5,752 nucleotides of DNA from JAZQNF01 sp045641505 (GTDB taxonomy: Bacteria > Bacillota > Clostridia > Lachnospirales > Bianqueaceae): positions 1 to 5,752 of the forward strand of contig JAZUHB010000006.1 of the NCBI GenBank assembly GCA_045641505.1, read 5' to 3'. The notes under the pieces are model-generated. The model made no database searches and was not told the DNA's origin. It saw only the letters and a list, made by a program, of their open reading frames with translations. The translations under genes were made by a program, and so were the position numbers. This document shows positions 5,731 to 5,752 of the stretch, one piece after another. The number at the start of each line of letters is the position of its first letter. The stretch's first letter is position 1.

Positions 5731-5752
5731 AGTGGGCGGGGCGGGGCCCAAC

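Noticed and set aside
5720..5746. Four G-runs that might form a G-quadruplex
   Set aside because: One loop is 10 nt and includes the T-tract. The first G-run is used by the terminator stem, and the region is simply G-rich at the window edge.
5179..5751. Minus-strand frame running from the right edge into pulA, possibly the end of a convergent gene
   Set aside because: It passes through the terminator hairpin and the pulA C-terminus, has only a TTG start without an SD, and has no recognisable motif.

Overview
The window looks like a piece of chromosome from a GC-rich, gut- or rumen-type Clostridia-like Firmicute. This is an inference from style, not from a marker gene. Protein-coding DNA is strongly GC-biased at third positions and intergenic DNA is AT-rich. 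Two starts lie behind strong Shine-Dalgarno sites or use TTG. The pullulanase is a lipoprotein, and the RDD protein carries the acidic insert I associate with Clostridia. No rRNA, tRNA, mobile element, CRISPR array or phage gene is visible.

Layout. Positions 1-860 (minus strand) hold the N-terminal 286 codons of a sugar-type ABC transporter ATPase (MalK/UgpC/MsmK family) that runs off the left edge. Upstream of it on the same strand, after a 42-bp AT-rich gap, is an RDD-family membrane protein (903-1637). About 180 bp of AT-rich intergenic DNA follows (1638-1818). It contains two divergent sigma-A-type promoters, each with an extended -10, and a perfect DnaA-box 9-mer midway between them. On the plus strand a two-gene unit follows: a cytoplasmic M28-family metallopeptidase (1819-3051, TTG start) and, 3 bp downstream, a lipoprotein type I pullulanase (3055-5661) with CBM41, CBM48 and GH13 domains. 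A credible rho-independent terminator (5701-5730) closes the unit.

How they might work together. The pullulanase would debranch alpha-1,6 linkages in starch, glycogen or pullulan fragments at the cell surface. The ATPase is of the type that powers import of the released maltodextrins. This link is inference: no permease or binding protein is in view, and the two units are divergent. The tight M28-pullulanase coupling has no obvious pathway logic.

I found no clearly new biological system. The observations most worth checking are a strong internal Shine-Dalgarno plus in-frame TTG at the CBM41/core boundary of the pullulanase, which could give a second, cytoplasmic isoform, and the isolated consensus DnaA box between the divergent promoters.
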